A stretch of 64,000 nucleotides of DNA from NCBI RefSeq assembly GCF_031458395.1, contig NZ_JAVDYJ010000001.1:1674001-1738000 (forward strand), in the 5' to 3' direction. Position numbers and translations under genes: made by a program. Below, piece by piece: positions 18,382 through 27,337 of this stretch. The stretch comes from Enteractinococcus fodinae. Lineage in GTDB: Bacteria > Actinomycetota > Actinomycetes > Actinomycetales > Micrococcaceae. The notes under the pieces were generated by a model that saw only the letters and a program-made list of their open reading frames with translations, was not told the DNA's origin and did no database searches. Position 1 is the stretch's first letter, and every line of letters begins with the position of its first letter.

Positions 18382-19481
18382 TGCAGAATCACCCATTCGG
18401 TGTAAAACAGGGCGAGCGCTGCCACTACGAAGGCTAAACCGATGAGCCAGAAACGGACCACCACGGTCACTTCTGCCCAGCCTTTGAGCTCAAAGTGATG
18501 CTGCAGCGGTGCCATCAAAAAGACACGCTTGCCGCCGGATAATTTGAAATAGGCCACTTGGATAATCACCGAGGCCGCGATGACGACCATCAATCCTGCC
18601 AGTACGACCAACAGCACCTGAGTCTTGGAAAAGATCGCAAACCCGGCCAGCGCCCCGCCGAGGGCCAGTGAGCCGGTGTCCCCCATGAAAATCTTGGCCG
18701 GCGCGGTATTCCACCATAAGAAGCCCATGAGCACCCCGGCCAAGATGGCTCCTAAGAGTGCCAAGTCCATCGGGTCGCGTACTTGATAGCAACCTCCCGC
18801 AGCGGTGGTGCCGGAACACGACTGGTTGGCTTGAAAGAGGGTGATCAGCACGTACCCCACCGAGACCATGGCCACGGCCCCGGTTGCGAGCCCGTCGAGG
18901 CCGTCGGTGAGGTTGACCGCATTAGTCGTGGCGGTGGTAATGAGGTTCGACCACACCACAAACAGGATTGCCCCCACCACGGTACCGGCGAAGGCCAGGT
19001 CCCAGGAGGTATCGCGGAACACTGAGATTGCGGTGGAAGCTGGCGTCAGTCCGTCGCTATCGGGAAAGTTCAGCGCCAAGATTGCAAAAGTGGTCCCCAC
19101 TGCCCCTTGGCCGATGATCTTGCCGGTTGGTGTCAGGCCCAAGGACCGTTGGTTAGAGATCTTAATGTAATCGTCTAGGAAGCCGATGAGCCCCATCCCG
19201 GCGGTCAGGAATAAGAGCAGTAACGCTGAGACCGTGATACCAGAGGTTTCCAAGTCCAAAAGATGCAGAATCCAGTGGGTGATGAAGTAGACGATCACAA
19301 AGTTGGTGACGATGACCACGCCGCCCATGGTTGGGGTGCCACGTTTTGTTGCGTGGGTCGTGGGGCCGTCGTCACGGATGATCTGACCGTAGCCGCGTTT
19401 GTGGAGGAGCCGAATAAATAACGGTGTCCCAACGCCTGTGAGCACAACACCAAGTACCGCACCTAGCAGTAGTCCAATCAC
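18378..19481 (-). CDS. mraY: Phospho-N-acetylmuramoyl-pentapeptide transferase
   Basis: Integral membrane enzyme that links UDP-MurNAc-pentapeptide to undecaprenyl phosphate, giving lipid I. 367 aa with about ten helices. Family motifs seen: the DDGPTTHATKRGTPTMGG loop near residue 38, the FLDDYIK motif (catalytic DDxxK region), NAVNLTDGLDGLA, and the HHFELKGW motif in the last cytoplasmic loop. The start overlaps the murF stop by 4 bp and its stop overlaps the murD start by 4 bp. Confidence 0.97.
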   Translation of the reverse strand: MIGLLLGAVLGVVLTGVGTPLFIRLLHKRGYGQIIRDDGPTTHATKRGTPTMGGVVIVTNFVIVYFITHWILHLLDLETSGITVSALLLLFLTAGMGLIGFLDDYIKISNQRSLGLTPTGKIIGQGAVGTTFAILALNFPDSDGLTPASTAISVFRDTSWDLAFAGTVVGAILFVVWSNLITTATTNAVNLTDGLDGLATGAVAMVSVGYVLITLFQANQSCSGTTAAGGCYQVRDPMDLALLGAILAGVLMGFLWWNTAPAKIFMGDTGSLALGGALAGFAIFSKTQVLLVVLAGLMVVIAASVIIQVAYFKLSGGKRVFLMAPLQHHFELKGWAEVTVVVRFWLIGLAFVVAALALFYTEWVILQ

Positions 19482-20956
19482 TGTTGCTCCTTGCGCCCAA
19501 GCGGGGCGGTGGTGAGTTTATCTGCCAGTTCCCACAGTCGGGTGCCGTTGGAACCTTTCACAAATATAATGTCACCGGGTGCTGTCCGTTGGGATATCAA
19601 GTCAAAGGCTCCCTCATTCGTAAGGACGTGGTCCACTTCATCTCCCCAGGACCCCTCATTAACAGCACCCGTATAGAGGGCGCGCGCCGCAGCGCCCACG
19701 ACGACCAGCTGGTCGATGTTTAACCGCACGACGACCTCGCCGAGCAGGATGTGCTCCTTGGCGTGTTGGTCGCCTAATTCCAGCATTGGGCCAAGGACCG
19801 CCCAGGTCCGTCGACCGGTGTTTCGGCCCAGCATGGCTAGGGTTTTCAACCCTGCGCGCATGGACTCAGGGTTGGCATTATAGGCATCGTCGATGATGGT
19901 GATGCCATCTGTGCGATCCGTGCGCGCCATCCGGTGAGCTGAAGCAGGTTTGATGCTTGGCATCGCGGTTACAATCGCACTCAGATCCACACCTGCGGCA
20001 AAGGCTGCCGCGGCAGCTGCCAACAGGTTGGTGGTGTGGTGCTCGCCGATCAGCCCAGCGGTGACCTCGCGTCCTGCTCGATCGGTCGCAGTGGCGTCAT
20101 CGGCCAAGTATTGCAGGTCAAAGCGCGGGTTTTCATCGACTGTCGTATCAGCGTTGGCGGCGTAGAGCACCCGTGGTCGTCGCGGTGGGGCAAACGCTGC
20201 GGAGAACCACAGCGTTGAAGCGTGATCGGGAACACGGGTGGCCATGGCGGCCACGTTGATGTCGTCAGCGTTGAGCACGGCGACCCCTCCGGCCGGAAGA
20301 GCTTCGACGAGTTCACCTTTGGTTTGGGCAATATTGTCTACCGAACCGAATGAGGCTGCGTGGGCTGAACCGACTGTGAGCACCACGGAAATGTCGGGCC
20401 GCACGATATCGGCAAGATCACGAATATTGCCCACCCGGTCGGCGCCCATTTCTACGATCAAATAGCGCGTGTCGAGGTCGGCGGTGAAAATGGTTAGCGG
20501 GACGCCGACTTCACTGTTGTAGGAGCCTTGTGGCGCTACGGTTGGGCCTTGGGTGGCCAGCAGCGTTGCGAGGGCGTCTTTGGTGGAGGTTTTCCCAACG
20601 GAGCCTGTGATACCAATGACCGTGGTTTCGGAGTGTTGACGAATCTTGTCCACAATGTATCGCGCCAGATTCGCCATCGCTACGGTGGCGTCGGGGACGA
20701 TAACCGCTGGGTCGGGTTGACCGTTGGCGTCAGTGGTTTCGCGTTCTGCCAGGATCAGTGTGGCCCCGGCGTCGCGGGCTGCCCCAATAAAGTGGTGTCC
20801 ATCAGTGGTCTCACCGGGACGGGCAATAAATAGCCCGTTGGCCGTCATCAGCCGAGAATCCGTATTTGCCGTGGTCACGGTCGCTGTGGTGTCCACCGTG
20901 GAGGTCAGACGCCCACCGGTCGCTTCGGCGATCTGTTGTGCATTGAGTTCAATCAT
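19478..20956 (-). CDS. murF: UDP-MurNAc-tripeptide--D-Ala-D-Ala ligase
   Basis: Adds the D-Ala-D-Ala dipeptide to finish the pentapeptide precursor. 492 aa. The P-loop is VIGITGSVGKTSTKDAL; YNSEVGVPL, EMGADRVGNI and IIDDAYNANPESM are MurF-type blocks. The start is ATG 20956, with a 21-bp gap after the murE stop. A typical D-Ala-D-Ala product means no intrinsic vancomycin-resistance precursor is suggested by this locus. Confidence 0.96.
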   Translation of the reverse strand: MIELNAQQIAEATGGRLTSTVDTTATVTTANTDSRLMTANGLFIARPGETTDGHHFIGAARDAGATLILAERETTDANGQPDPAVIVPDATVAMANLARYIVDKIRQHSETTVIGITGSVGKTSTKDALATLLATQGPTVAPQGSYNSEVGVPLTIFTADLDTRYLIVEMGADRVGNIRDLADIVRPDISVVLTVGSAHAASFGSVDNIAQTKGELVEALPAGGVAVLNADDINVAAMATRVPDHASTLWFSAAFAPPRRPRVLYAANADTTVDENPRFDLQYLADDATATDRAGREVTAGLIGEHHTTNLLAAAAAAFAAGVDLSAIVTAMPSIKPASAHRMARTDRTDGITIIDDAYNANPESMRAGLKTLAMLGRNTGRRTWAVLGPMLELGDQHAKEHILLGEVVVRLNIDQLVVVGAAARALYTGAVNEGSWGDEVDHVLTNEGAFDLISQRTAPGDIIFVKGSNGTRLWELADKLTTAPLGRKEQQ

Positions 20957-20977
20957 GTCGATTTTGACCTTACCGCG

Positions 20978-22609
20978 TTAGTCCGCACGCTGTGTTGATG
21001 CGGGGTCCGATGTAACAAATCCGTGATCCTGCAGGGCCTGGTGGAGAACTTTCCGATCGTCGAGGGGAAATACTACCCCGGCGAGATCTTGGTGAGTTTC
21101 ATGTCCGCGCCCGGCTGCCAGGATGGTGTCCGTGGGTTTGGCCAGTTGGACCGCATATGCCAGCGCGTCAGCCCGCGGGGCAATTTCTACTACTTCGGGC
21201 CCATCAGGTGTGGCCTCTGCCAGCTCACGTGCACCGGCAAGGACAGCCTGACGAATCGCGGCCGGATCCTCATGGTGGGGATCATCGTCGGTGACAATGA
21301 CCACATCAGCATGTTCTGCTGCGATGCGCCCCATTAATGGTCGTTTCGCGGTGTCGCGTTGCCCAGTTGCCCCAAAGACCACAATGGTACGCGCTTGTGC
21401 TCCGTGTTGCTGTCGGCTGGCACGATTGACGGCCTGCAGCGCCTGCGTCAACCCGTCTGGGTTGTGGGCAAAATCCACGACCACGGTCGGAGTTTCGGCG
21501 ATGACCTCCATTCGTCCCGGGACAGCGGATTCAAACGGTGAGTGGTGTCGGCGTTCCAACACCGCTTTAATGTGTTCCCAGTGGTGCCGTTCATGACCGG
21601 TAAATACCATAACCGCAGCTAAGGCAGCGTTGGCGATGTTGAATTTACCGGGCATCCCTACTCGTGTGACGACGGTGAACCCAGATTCGTGTTGGAGCGT
21701 AAACGTGTGGCCCAACGCGGTCGGTTCGTACCCTGTGATGGTCCAGTGTCCACGAACCGGCGTTGAGCTGGTAGTGGCGGCCGCGGGACCTAGATCCAAG
21801 GTGACGGCATCAGGCACCTGTGTTGCAAGCTGTTGACCCCAGTGCGGTTCAGCTCCCCCGTTCAGGGTGACCACCCGAACTGTGGAATGATCAGCTTCGA
21901 AGAGGGTAGCTTTGGCATCGAAGTAGGCTGCCATGCTGCCGTGGAGATCCAGGTGATCCTGAGTTAGGTTGGTGAATCCCACGACCCCATAGATCAGGCC
22001 GTAGGTCCGTTTATAAGCCATCGCATGGGAAGAGACTTCCATACTGGCTGCTGTAACGTCGGCTTCGCGCATGCGCGCGATCAAACTGTGCAGTTCGGGA
22101 GCTTCAGGCGTGGTGAATTGGGAGGCCAGCGTGGTACCCGCAATACGAGTCTCGATGGTACCTATCAGCCCGGTGGTGTGGCCAAGTTCTGCAAGTATCG
22201 CGTTGAGGAAATACGTCGTGGTGGTTTTACCGTTGGTGCCTGTCACGCCATAAACCTGTGGGTCGACCGTGCCGGTATTGCCGTAAATCAACGCCGCTGC
22301 ATCTGCTAGGGCGGATCGCACATCGTGGACGATGACGGACGGGACACCATCCGGGATACGGTCGACGCCGCTTGTGTCCGTGAGGATCGCTACCGCACCG
22401 GCTGACAGTGCTTCGTCAATGTAATCGGCTCCGTGATGTTGTGCCCCCGCCACGGCGGCATATAAATCCCCAGGTTCGATGGTTTTAGAATGCATCGAGA
22501 TGCCTGAAACTAATTGCTCCATGTCCCCTGCCGGGGTGGGTTGGTAGGGTTCCAGGTGCTCGATAAGTGCTGCGAGTTTTGTGTGTAATTTCGTTTGTGG
22601 TCGTAGCAT
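20978..22609 (-). CDS. murE: UDP-MurNAc-tripeptide ligase MurE (probably L-lysine-adding)
   Basis: Adds the third residue of the stem peptide. 543 aa. The P-loop is GVTGTNGKTTT (121-131); the nucleotide-binding and central blocks include QDHLDLHGS and DFAHNPDGL. At the specificity motif the protein reads DDDPHHED (441-448). Enzymes that add meso-diaminopimelate have DNPR there, with the Arg contacting the extra carboxylate; here it is His, which fits L-Lys addition as in Micrococcaceae. This is an inference from one motif. It has an extended N-terminus of about 30 residues. There is a short gap of 29 bp after ftsI. Confidence 0.95.
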   Translation of the reverse strand: MLRPQTKLHTKLAALIEHLEPYQPTPAGDMEQLVSGISMHSKTIEPGDLYAAVAGAQHHGADYIDEALSAGAVAILTDTSGVDRIPDGVPSVIVHDVRSALADAAALIYGNTGTVDPQVYGVTGTNGKTTTTYFLNAILAELGHTTGLIGTIETRIAGTTLASQFTTPEAPELHSLIARMREADVTAASMEVSSHAMAYKRTYGLIYGVVGFTNLTQDHLDLHGSMAAYFDAKATLFEADHSTVRVVTLNGGAEPHWGQQLATQVPDAVTLDLGPAAATTSSTPVRGHWTITGYEPTALGHTFTLQHESGFTVVTRVGMPGKFNIANAALAAVMVFTGHERHHWEHIKAVLERRHHSPFESAVPGRMEVIAETPTVVVDFAHNPDGLTQALQAVNRASRQQHGAQARTIVVFGATGQRDTAKRPLMGRIAAEHADVVIVTDDDPHHEDPAAIRQAVLAGARELAEATPDGPEVVEIAPRADALAYAVQLAKPTDTILAAGRGHETHQDLAGVVFPLDDRKVLHQALQDHGFVTSDPASTQRAD

Positions 22610-22638
22610 GTCTGTGTGGCAGCCCCAGCGGTGCGGGA

Positions 22639-24432
22639 CTACCAGGGCCTTTCCTGTGGGTCTTCGGTAAATACATCATAATGCTGCGGTCCTGTTTCGG
22701 ACGGCGGGACCGAATATTTACTCAACAGATACTTCATCACATCAGCGGCGGTATCAGTGACCTGCCAGGTTTTCCAATCGCCCTGTGGGCGGTGCACGGC
22801 TACGGAGACGACGAATTGCGGGTCATCTAATGGGACGACACCGGTGAATGACGTGGTGTGCCCGTCGTATCCGGACGCTCCAGCAGCCTGTCCGGTACCA
22901 GTTTTACCTCCCACGCGGTACCCATCAATCTTGGCGGCTTGAGCCGTGCCCTCCTGCACGACCCCTTCCATCAGTTTCAGCATCTCATCTGCAGCCTCTT
23001 TGGATATGACCTGTCTCGGCTCGGTCGGGGCTTCCCAGGGTGTCTCTAGACCATCTTCATCAATGTAGGCGTCGATGACTCGTGGCGGCATCATGACCCC
23101 ATCGTTGGCTAGCGCCTGAAATATCCTGGTGACATGTAGTGCGGTCACCGAATAGCCCTGGCCGAATGTGGTGGTGAAGTGTTGTCGTCGGTCCCAATTT
23201 TCCCAAGAGGTAAATTGGCCCTGATTGACCCCACTGACGCCAATATCAATAGGCTCGCCGACACCAAAATCCGACATATATTGCCAGCGTTGTTCTGGAC
23301 TGAGGTTTTCGGCGACCTGTACGGTACCGGTGTTATAGGACCGAGTGAAGATGCCCGCTGTGGTCATGTCGTAGGTGTCGTGGGGCATCGAGTCATTGAT
23401 GGTTTCGTTATTGAAAGTCTGACTGTTCGGCACTGACCATTCCTGCTCGGGGGTGACCACGCCGGCGTCTAAGGCCATAGCAAAGGTCATGGCTTTGCCG
23501 GTCGATCCGGGCTCATATGCCTGGGTGAGAGCGGTAGGTCGCCAGAAGAGCTGATCGGTTGCAGTGGGGTCTGTTGGGTCCACGGTCTCGGAATCGGCCA
23601 GTGCTAGGATATCTCCGGTTTGAGCATCCATCACGACGATGTTGCCCCATTGTGCGTTGTATTCATCGACCTTGGCCGCGATGGCTTCTTGGGCGTACCA
23701 GGATACGTCCTGGTCGATGGTTAACCGGACGTCTTTGCCATCGACGGCTTCGGTTTCGGAGAACGAGGCGTTGGGTATCCGCACCCCATCGGCGGAGATT
23801 TCAAAGACACGTTCGCCGGGTTGGCCTTGCAGATGTTCGTCCTGTGAGCGTTCGACGCCTTCTAACCCGTGCCCATCGTGACCGTTGAAACCCAGAATTG
23901 ATCCCGCGACAGCACCGTTGGGGTATATCCGTTCTGCTACGGGTTCCGATACAAGACCGGGGATACCTACCTCGAGCGCTTCTTGGCGGATCTCGGGGGT
24001 CACCCTGCGAGAAATGATCCGGTAGGGGCGGTCCCCCACCATAAGTTCGCGCAATTCTGGGTAATCAATATCTAGGATGTCCGAGAGCTCTTGCAGCTGA
24101 TCATCGATATCAACCTCAATATAGGAGCCGGTATCTGAGTCCCAGACGCGTGAATCCTGCACCAGCCGTTGGTCTACAACTAAATCGTACCGCTGAACTG
24201 ACTCGGCCATGACGTTGCCATCGCGGTCTAAGATAGCGCCACGCTCGGGTGCTAACGTAACCGGTCGCGTTCTACGATCCATGGCTTGTTGGGCTTGGTC
24301 TTCAGCATCAATGCCCTGAATAAATAGCAACCGACCGCCCAGGACGAACAGGCAAATCATGAGCATCGACATGGTGACTTTTAGTCTCGATTTGGGCACA
24401 CGAGTCACCATTGGATTTGACACACGATTCAC
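22639..24432 (-). CDS. ftsI: Septal transpeptidase FtsI (class B penicillin-binding protein)
   Basis: Crosslinks septal peptidoglycan with FtsW. 597 aa: short cytoplasmic N-terminus, one transmembrane helix (about residues 20-40), the PBP dimerisation domain starting around APERGAILDRDGNV (61-74), and the transpeptidase domain with the catalytic Ser310 in SxxK (STGK), SYN at 365-367 and KTGTG at 510-514. There are no C-terminal PASTA domains, unlike many Gram-positive PBP2x proteins but as in mycobacterial PbpB. The start is GTG 24432 with AAGG close upstream; ATG at 24411 is possible. Confidence 0.95.
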   Translation of the reverse strand: MNRVSNPMVTRVPKSRLKVTMSMLMICLFVLGGRLLFIQGIDAEDQAQQAMDRRTRPVTLAPERGAILDRDGNVMAESVQRYDLVVDQRLVQDSRVWDSDTGSYIEVDIDDQLQELSDILDIDYPELRELMVGDRPYRIISRRVTPEIRQEALEVGIPGLVSEPVAERIYPNGAVAGSILGFNGHDGHGLEGVERSQDEHLQGQPGERVFEISADGVRIPNASFSETEAVDGKDVRLTIDQDVSWYAQEAIAAKVDEYNAQWGNIVVMDAQTGDILALADSETVDPTDPTATDQLFWRPTALTQAYEPGSTGKAMTFAMALDAGVVTPEQEWSVPNSQTFNNETINDSMPHDTYDMTTAGIFTRSYNTGTVQVAENLSPEQRWQYMSDFGVGEPIDIGVSGVNQGQFTSWENWDRRQHFTTTFGQGYSVTALHVTRIFQALANDGVMMPPRVIDAYIDEDGLETPWEAPTEPRQVISKEAADEMLKLMEGVVQEGTAQAAKIDGYRVGGKTGTGQAAGASGYDGHTTSFTGVVPLDDPQFVVSVAVHRPQGDWKTWQVTDTAADVMKYLLSKYSVPPSETGPQHYDVFTEDPQERPW

Positions 24433-24464
24433 CTGCCTTCAACACTGCCAGCCAGCGGCTGACG

Positions 24465-25235
24465 TTAGTTGCCACTCGGAAGGCTGATCTGGGGTCCTTG
24501 AAGACTACCGGCCGATGAGGTTTCGATCGTCGATGCCACGCCATCTTCGGTTGACGAATTCGTCACGTTCGGTTCAGGCATGTCTACCTGCGGACTGATG
24601 ATGCTAACGGTATTGGATTCGGGCCCTGGCACCTCTTCGTTTGTAACAGTGACAGGATCGTGGGGAACCTCAGCCGGCAGTTCAATTTCTGCTGGAATAC
24701 CGGTACTCGACCGTACTGTGGGCTCGGCTACGAAACTCGTCGGCGCATTATCAGCGGTGGCAGCAGTGGCAGTCCCAAGGACGGTGCCGGTGCTCAAATC
24801 GATAGAGGCTGGGGTGCCTGGTAGCACCATCCCCATGTCGGCGGCTTGCTGGGCGACTGATTGTGGCGCGGATTGTTGTGATAATTGTTGCGCCAGTGCC
24901 TCATTCGTTTGAGTGATAGAGGTGAGACTGCTGTTGAGTTCTACGAGTTCGTACTGTCGGTTTGAGACGACAATATTGACCACCAGCACCACCAGCAGCG
25001 CGATCACCGGGATAGAAAGAATAAAGATGCTGTAACCAATTGGAGCACGTTTGAGTTGACCCGAGATGACCTTGAGCTGGTCGCGCCGAACACTGGCATC
25101 AGTGTCCGAATCGCTTCTAGGCTCCTGGGACGGCATGTCCAGATTGTCATAGTATTCCGCGTCGAAGTCTCGAGCGGTGGAATCTGGTGAAAATGCTGGG
25201 CGCAAAACGCGGATGTTCGAGGGGGAAGGTGTCAT
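24465..25235 (-). CDS. FtsL-like divisome protein, long form
   Basis: Position (between rsmH and ftsI) and architecture identify it as the FtsL counterpart: about 85 polar cytoplasmic residues, one transmembrane helix ([20 protein letters not shown], about 90-110), then a short coiled-coil-like stretch rich in Gln/Asn/Leu that would pair with FtsB/DivIC. At 256 aa it is far longer than the usual 100-150 aa; the last ~110 residues are a low-complexity Ser/Thr/Pro/Val extracellular tail ending in [10 protein letters not shown]. The ATG at 25235 overlaps the rsmH stop by 4 bp. FtsL sequences diverge strongly, so homology is inferred, not shown. Confidence 0.78.
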   Translation of the reverse strand: MTPSPSNIRVLRPAFSPDSTARDFDAEYYDNLDMPSQEPRSDSDTDASVRRDQLKVISGQLKRAPIGYSIFILSIPVIALLVVLVVNIVVSNRQYELVELNSSLTSITQTNEALAQQLSQQSAPQSVAQQAADMGMVLPGTPASIDLSTGTVLGTATAATADNAPTSFVAEPTVRSSTGIPAEIELPAEVPHDPVTVTNEEVPGPESNTVSIISPQVDMPEPNVTNSSTEDGVASTIETSSAGSLQGPQISLPSGN

Positions 25236-26257
25236 CCGTTGCTCCTGGTTGGTCGAATTTTCTCGATAGCGCGCACTTTGGCCGAAGCCGCGCGTGGGTT
25301 CTGGTCAATTTCCTCTGCAGTGGGTTTTTCTGTTCCCCGGGTCAATATGCGTACCACGGGAGCGTGTTCTTCTAACTCAACTGGGAAGTCCGGGGGCGTC
25401 AGGCTCTGCGCCTGTTGCTGGAAAGCTTTCTTCGTGATGCGGTCTTCCAACGAGTGGTAGCTCATGACCACCATGCGGCCGCCAATGTGTAGACCAGCCA
25501 TAGCTGCGGGAAGTGCCTCACGTAAGATATTCAATTCTTCATTGACTTCGATGCGTAAGGCTTGAAACGTTCGCTTGGCCGGATGGCCACCGGTCCGGCC
25601 GGCAGCAGCAGGCACAGCGTCACGAATCACGTCCACGAGATCGCCGCTCCGCGTGAAAGGACGCGTGGATCTGCGCTGCGTAATAGCCATCGCGATCCGA
25701 CGAGCAAACTTTTCCTCACCGTACCGGCGGATCAACCGCTCCAGCTGATGCTGGTCGTACTCATTGACGACATCAGCCGCAGTAAAACGCGCTGTGGGAT
25801 CCATACGCATGTCCAACGGCGCATCATAGGAGTACGCAAAACCGCGCTCGCGTTCGTCTAATTGATACGAAGAAACTCCGAGATCGAAAAGATACCCGTC
25901 AGCGGCTTCGACCCCACCGGCCGATAGGGCCTGTGGAATTTGCTCATATGTGCCGTGAAAAGGAACGAAGCGCTCTGCAAAGGATGCCAAACGCTCCCCC
26001 GCCAGGCTTAAGGCTTCGGTATCTCTGTCTATTCCTATCACCAAGACGTCATCAAAACGTTCTAGCATTAATTGGGTGTGGCCACCCATGCCCAGTGTGG
26101 CATCAACGATGACGGGTTGACGATTCTGCTGGCGAGCGTGCGCGAGTCCAGGTACAAGGAGGTCGACAACCCGATCGGCCATGACTGGCACGTGTCGTTG
26201 AGCAGCATTGGCAGCAGCTTGGTCATGGCGCTGATCGCCCTGGTCGCAGACTGCCAT
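25232..26257 (-). CDS. rsmH: 16S rRNA (cytosine1402-N4)-methyltransferase
   Basis: SAM-dependent methylation of C1402 in the decoding centre. SAM site: [15 protein letters not shown], then [30 protein letters not shown] and PLDMRMD are family hallmarks; [12 protein letters not shown] and [14 protein letters not shown] lie near the end. ATG 26257 (341 aa) is chosen because AGGAG stands 4 nt before it, while the ATG six codons earlier has no ribosome site. A 161-bp gap with a long stem-loop separates it from mraZ. Confidence 0.96.
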   Translation of the reverse strand: MAVCDQGDQRHDQAAANAAQRHVPVMADRVVDLLVPGLAHARQQNRQPVIVDATLGMGGHTQLMLERFDDVLVIGIDRDTEALSLAGERLASFAERFVPFHGTYEQIPQALSAGGVEAADGYLFDLGVSSYQLDERERGFAYSYDAPLDMRMDPTARFTAADVVNEYDQHQLERLIRRYGEEKFARRIAMAITQRRSTRPFTRSGDLVDVIRDAVPAAAGRTGGHPAKRTFQALRIEVNEELNILREALPAAMAGLHIGGRMVVMSYHSLEDRITKKAFQQQAQSLTPPDFPVELEEHAPVVRILTRGTEKPTAEEIDQNPRAASAKVRAIEKIRPTRSNG

Positions 26258-26299
26258 TGCGCTCCTATACTGCATGCCGCCATCTGGTAAAAATAATGA

Positions 26300-26379
26300 C
26301 TCTTATCCCAGATCCCTATCCGTGCACCTGGCCCAGGGGAAGACGGGCCAGCTGTTCGGATAGAGGTCTGAAATAAGAG
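26300..26379 (-). terminator. Long stem-loop with T-rich tail between mraZ and rsmH (possible attenuator)
   Basis: Three helical blocks stack symmetrically: 26300-26306 with 26373-26379 (7 bp), 26310-26322 with 26357-26369 (13 positions, one mismatch and one wobble), and 26328-26334 with 26345-26351 (7 bp), separated by 3x3 and 5x5 internal loops around a 10-nt terminal loop. Read on the minus strand the stem is followed by TCATTATTTTTACC. It lies after the mraZ stop and about 35 nt before the rsmH ribosome site, so it could end most mraZ transcripts or act as an attenuator for the downstream genes. Confidence 0.65.
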
Positions 26380-26418
26380 ACCTGGTCGGAATTGAGTTAT
26401 CGAGCGGTGACTTTGGTC

Positions 26419-26850
26419 TTAGAACAAGCCCGGAATGATTTCTTCATCCGTCTCAGAAAACGCGGTTTCCTGTTGTTCGAGGTAGTCATTCCAAGCGGTC
26501 TGATCCCAAATCTCAGCTCGTGTGCCAGCACCAATGACCGCAACATCTCGATCCAGTCCCGCGTACTCACGCAGCGGAGCCGGGATCGTGATCCTGCCTT
26601 GCTTATCCGGCTTCTCATCTGAGGCACCGGACAGAAAGACACGAATGTAGTCTCTGGCCTGACGGGAAGAGAGCGGTGCTTCACGCATTTGATTGTGCAC
26701 TCGTTGAAACTCGTCCATCGAGAACACATATACACAGCGCTCCTGACCTCTGGTAAGTACCAGACCGTCAGAAAGTTCATCTCTGAACTTCGCAGGCAAG
26801 ATCAACCGGGACTTTTCATCCAAGCGTGGAGTGTATGTACCCAAAAACAT
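26419..26850 (-). CDS. mraZ: Transcriptional regulator MraZ
   Basis: Cytoplasmic AbrB-fold, ring-forming DNA-binding regulator of the dcw cluster. Two SpoVT/AbrB repeats are visible, each with a DxxxR-type turn: [19 protein letters not shown] at the start and [18 protein letters not shown] near residue 80. 143 aa from ATG 26850, which has GGAGG 9 nt upstream; a TTG three codons earlier is less likely. It is the first gene of the cluster and is preceded by three matching MraZ boxes, so it most likely represses its own promoter. Confidence 0.96.
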   Translation of the reverse strand: MFLGTYTPRLDEKSRLILPAKFRDELSDGLVLTRGQERCVYVFSMDEFQRVHNQMREAPLSSRQARDYIRVFLSGASDEKPDKQGRITIPAPLREYAGLDRDVAVIGAGTRAEIWDQTAWNDYLEQQETAFSETDEEIIPGLF

Positions 26851-26916
26851 GTGGCACAACCTCCAGCGTGGTGCTAATCCCTTTGCTCAAGCTTCGCGAT
26901 CACCGTCCTCTTCGTG

Positions 26917-26942
26917 CTCCACTTTACCCCACTTTGCCCCAC
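26917..26942 (-). promoter_or_regulatory. mraZ: MraZ operator: three 10-bp-spaced GTGG(G/A)G boxes, overlapping a promoter
   Basis: On the minus strand GTGGGG-CAAA-GTGGGG-TAAA-GTGGAG reads at 26942-26917, three boxes repeating exactly every 10 bp, the spacing described for MraZ sites in other bacteria. A possible promoter overlaps them: -35 TTGAAT at 26948-26943 and -10 TAAAGT at 26926-26921 with a 16-bp spacer, so bound MraZ would cover the -10. The start codon of mraZ is about 67 nt downstream. Confidence 0.75.
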
Positions 26943-27059
26943 ATTCAATACTTGTCAGACCATTCTTCGACATTTCACAAGATTTTTCTATGCGTACAAG
27001 ACAGGAAGTTTTCGCCAACTCCGGCATTATTACGAGGAGAATCGCGCCCAGGGGCCAAT

Positions 27060-27075
27060 GTGGAGCGTACTGGGG
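27060..27075 (+). promoter_or_regulatory. Degenerate MraZ-like box pair
   Basis: GTGGAG at 27060-27065 and CTGGGG at 27070-27075 are spaced 10 bp start to start and face the divergent lipoprotein gene. A further GTGGAG at 27082-27087 is out of the 10-bp register. Weaker than the operator at mraZ. Confidence 0.35.
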
Positions 27076-27183
27076 AGCCCGGTGGAGGATGCGGGATGAC
27101 GGAAAGTGATTATTGTGACAGGAGTGCAGAATGGTGATTGGCCAAGCGAATCTACCCCGTGAAACAAGACTGCGAGCGCGATG

Positions 27184-27199
27184 GTGGAGCAAAGTGGGG
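27184..27199 (+). promoter_or_regulatory. MraZ-like box pair facing the lipoprotein gene
   Basis: GTGGAG-CAAA-GTGGGG repeats the two box variants and the CAAA spacer of the mraZ operator exactly, on the opposite strand, about 140 bp before the start of the gene at 27338. This suggests that MraZ may also act on the divergent gene. Confidence 0.5.
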
Positions 27200-27337
27200 G
27201 CGCACCTCCTCCCCGATGAGTGATGTAAGGAAGCAGAGCGACCCCTGACGTGTCGTCACTGCTGAAAGCGGTAGCTAGGATGGAGCCGTAACGAGATCCA
27301 ACATCGTTTTCCGGTACCCCTAAGGGAAAGTCGTACA

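Larger units (their letters stand above)
26851..27337. other. Gene-free divergent control region (mraZ / lipoprotein)
   Basis: A 487-bp stretch with no convincing gene; short open frames here lack ribosome sites and recognisable sequence. It holds the mraZ operator and promoter (minus strand) and two further box pairs on the plus strand (27060-27075 and 27184-27199). TAGGAT at 27276-27281 could be the -10 of the lipoprotein gene, giving a leader of about 50 nt; no clear -35 is seen. Confidence 0.6.

Noticed and set aside
26887-27192. Short open frames in the mraZ upstream gap
   Set aside because: No ribosome sites, no familiar sequence, and they run through the MraZ boxes and promoter.
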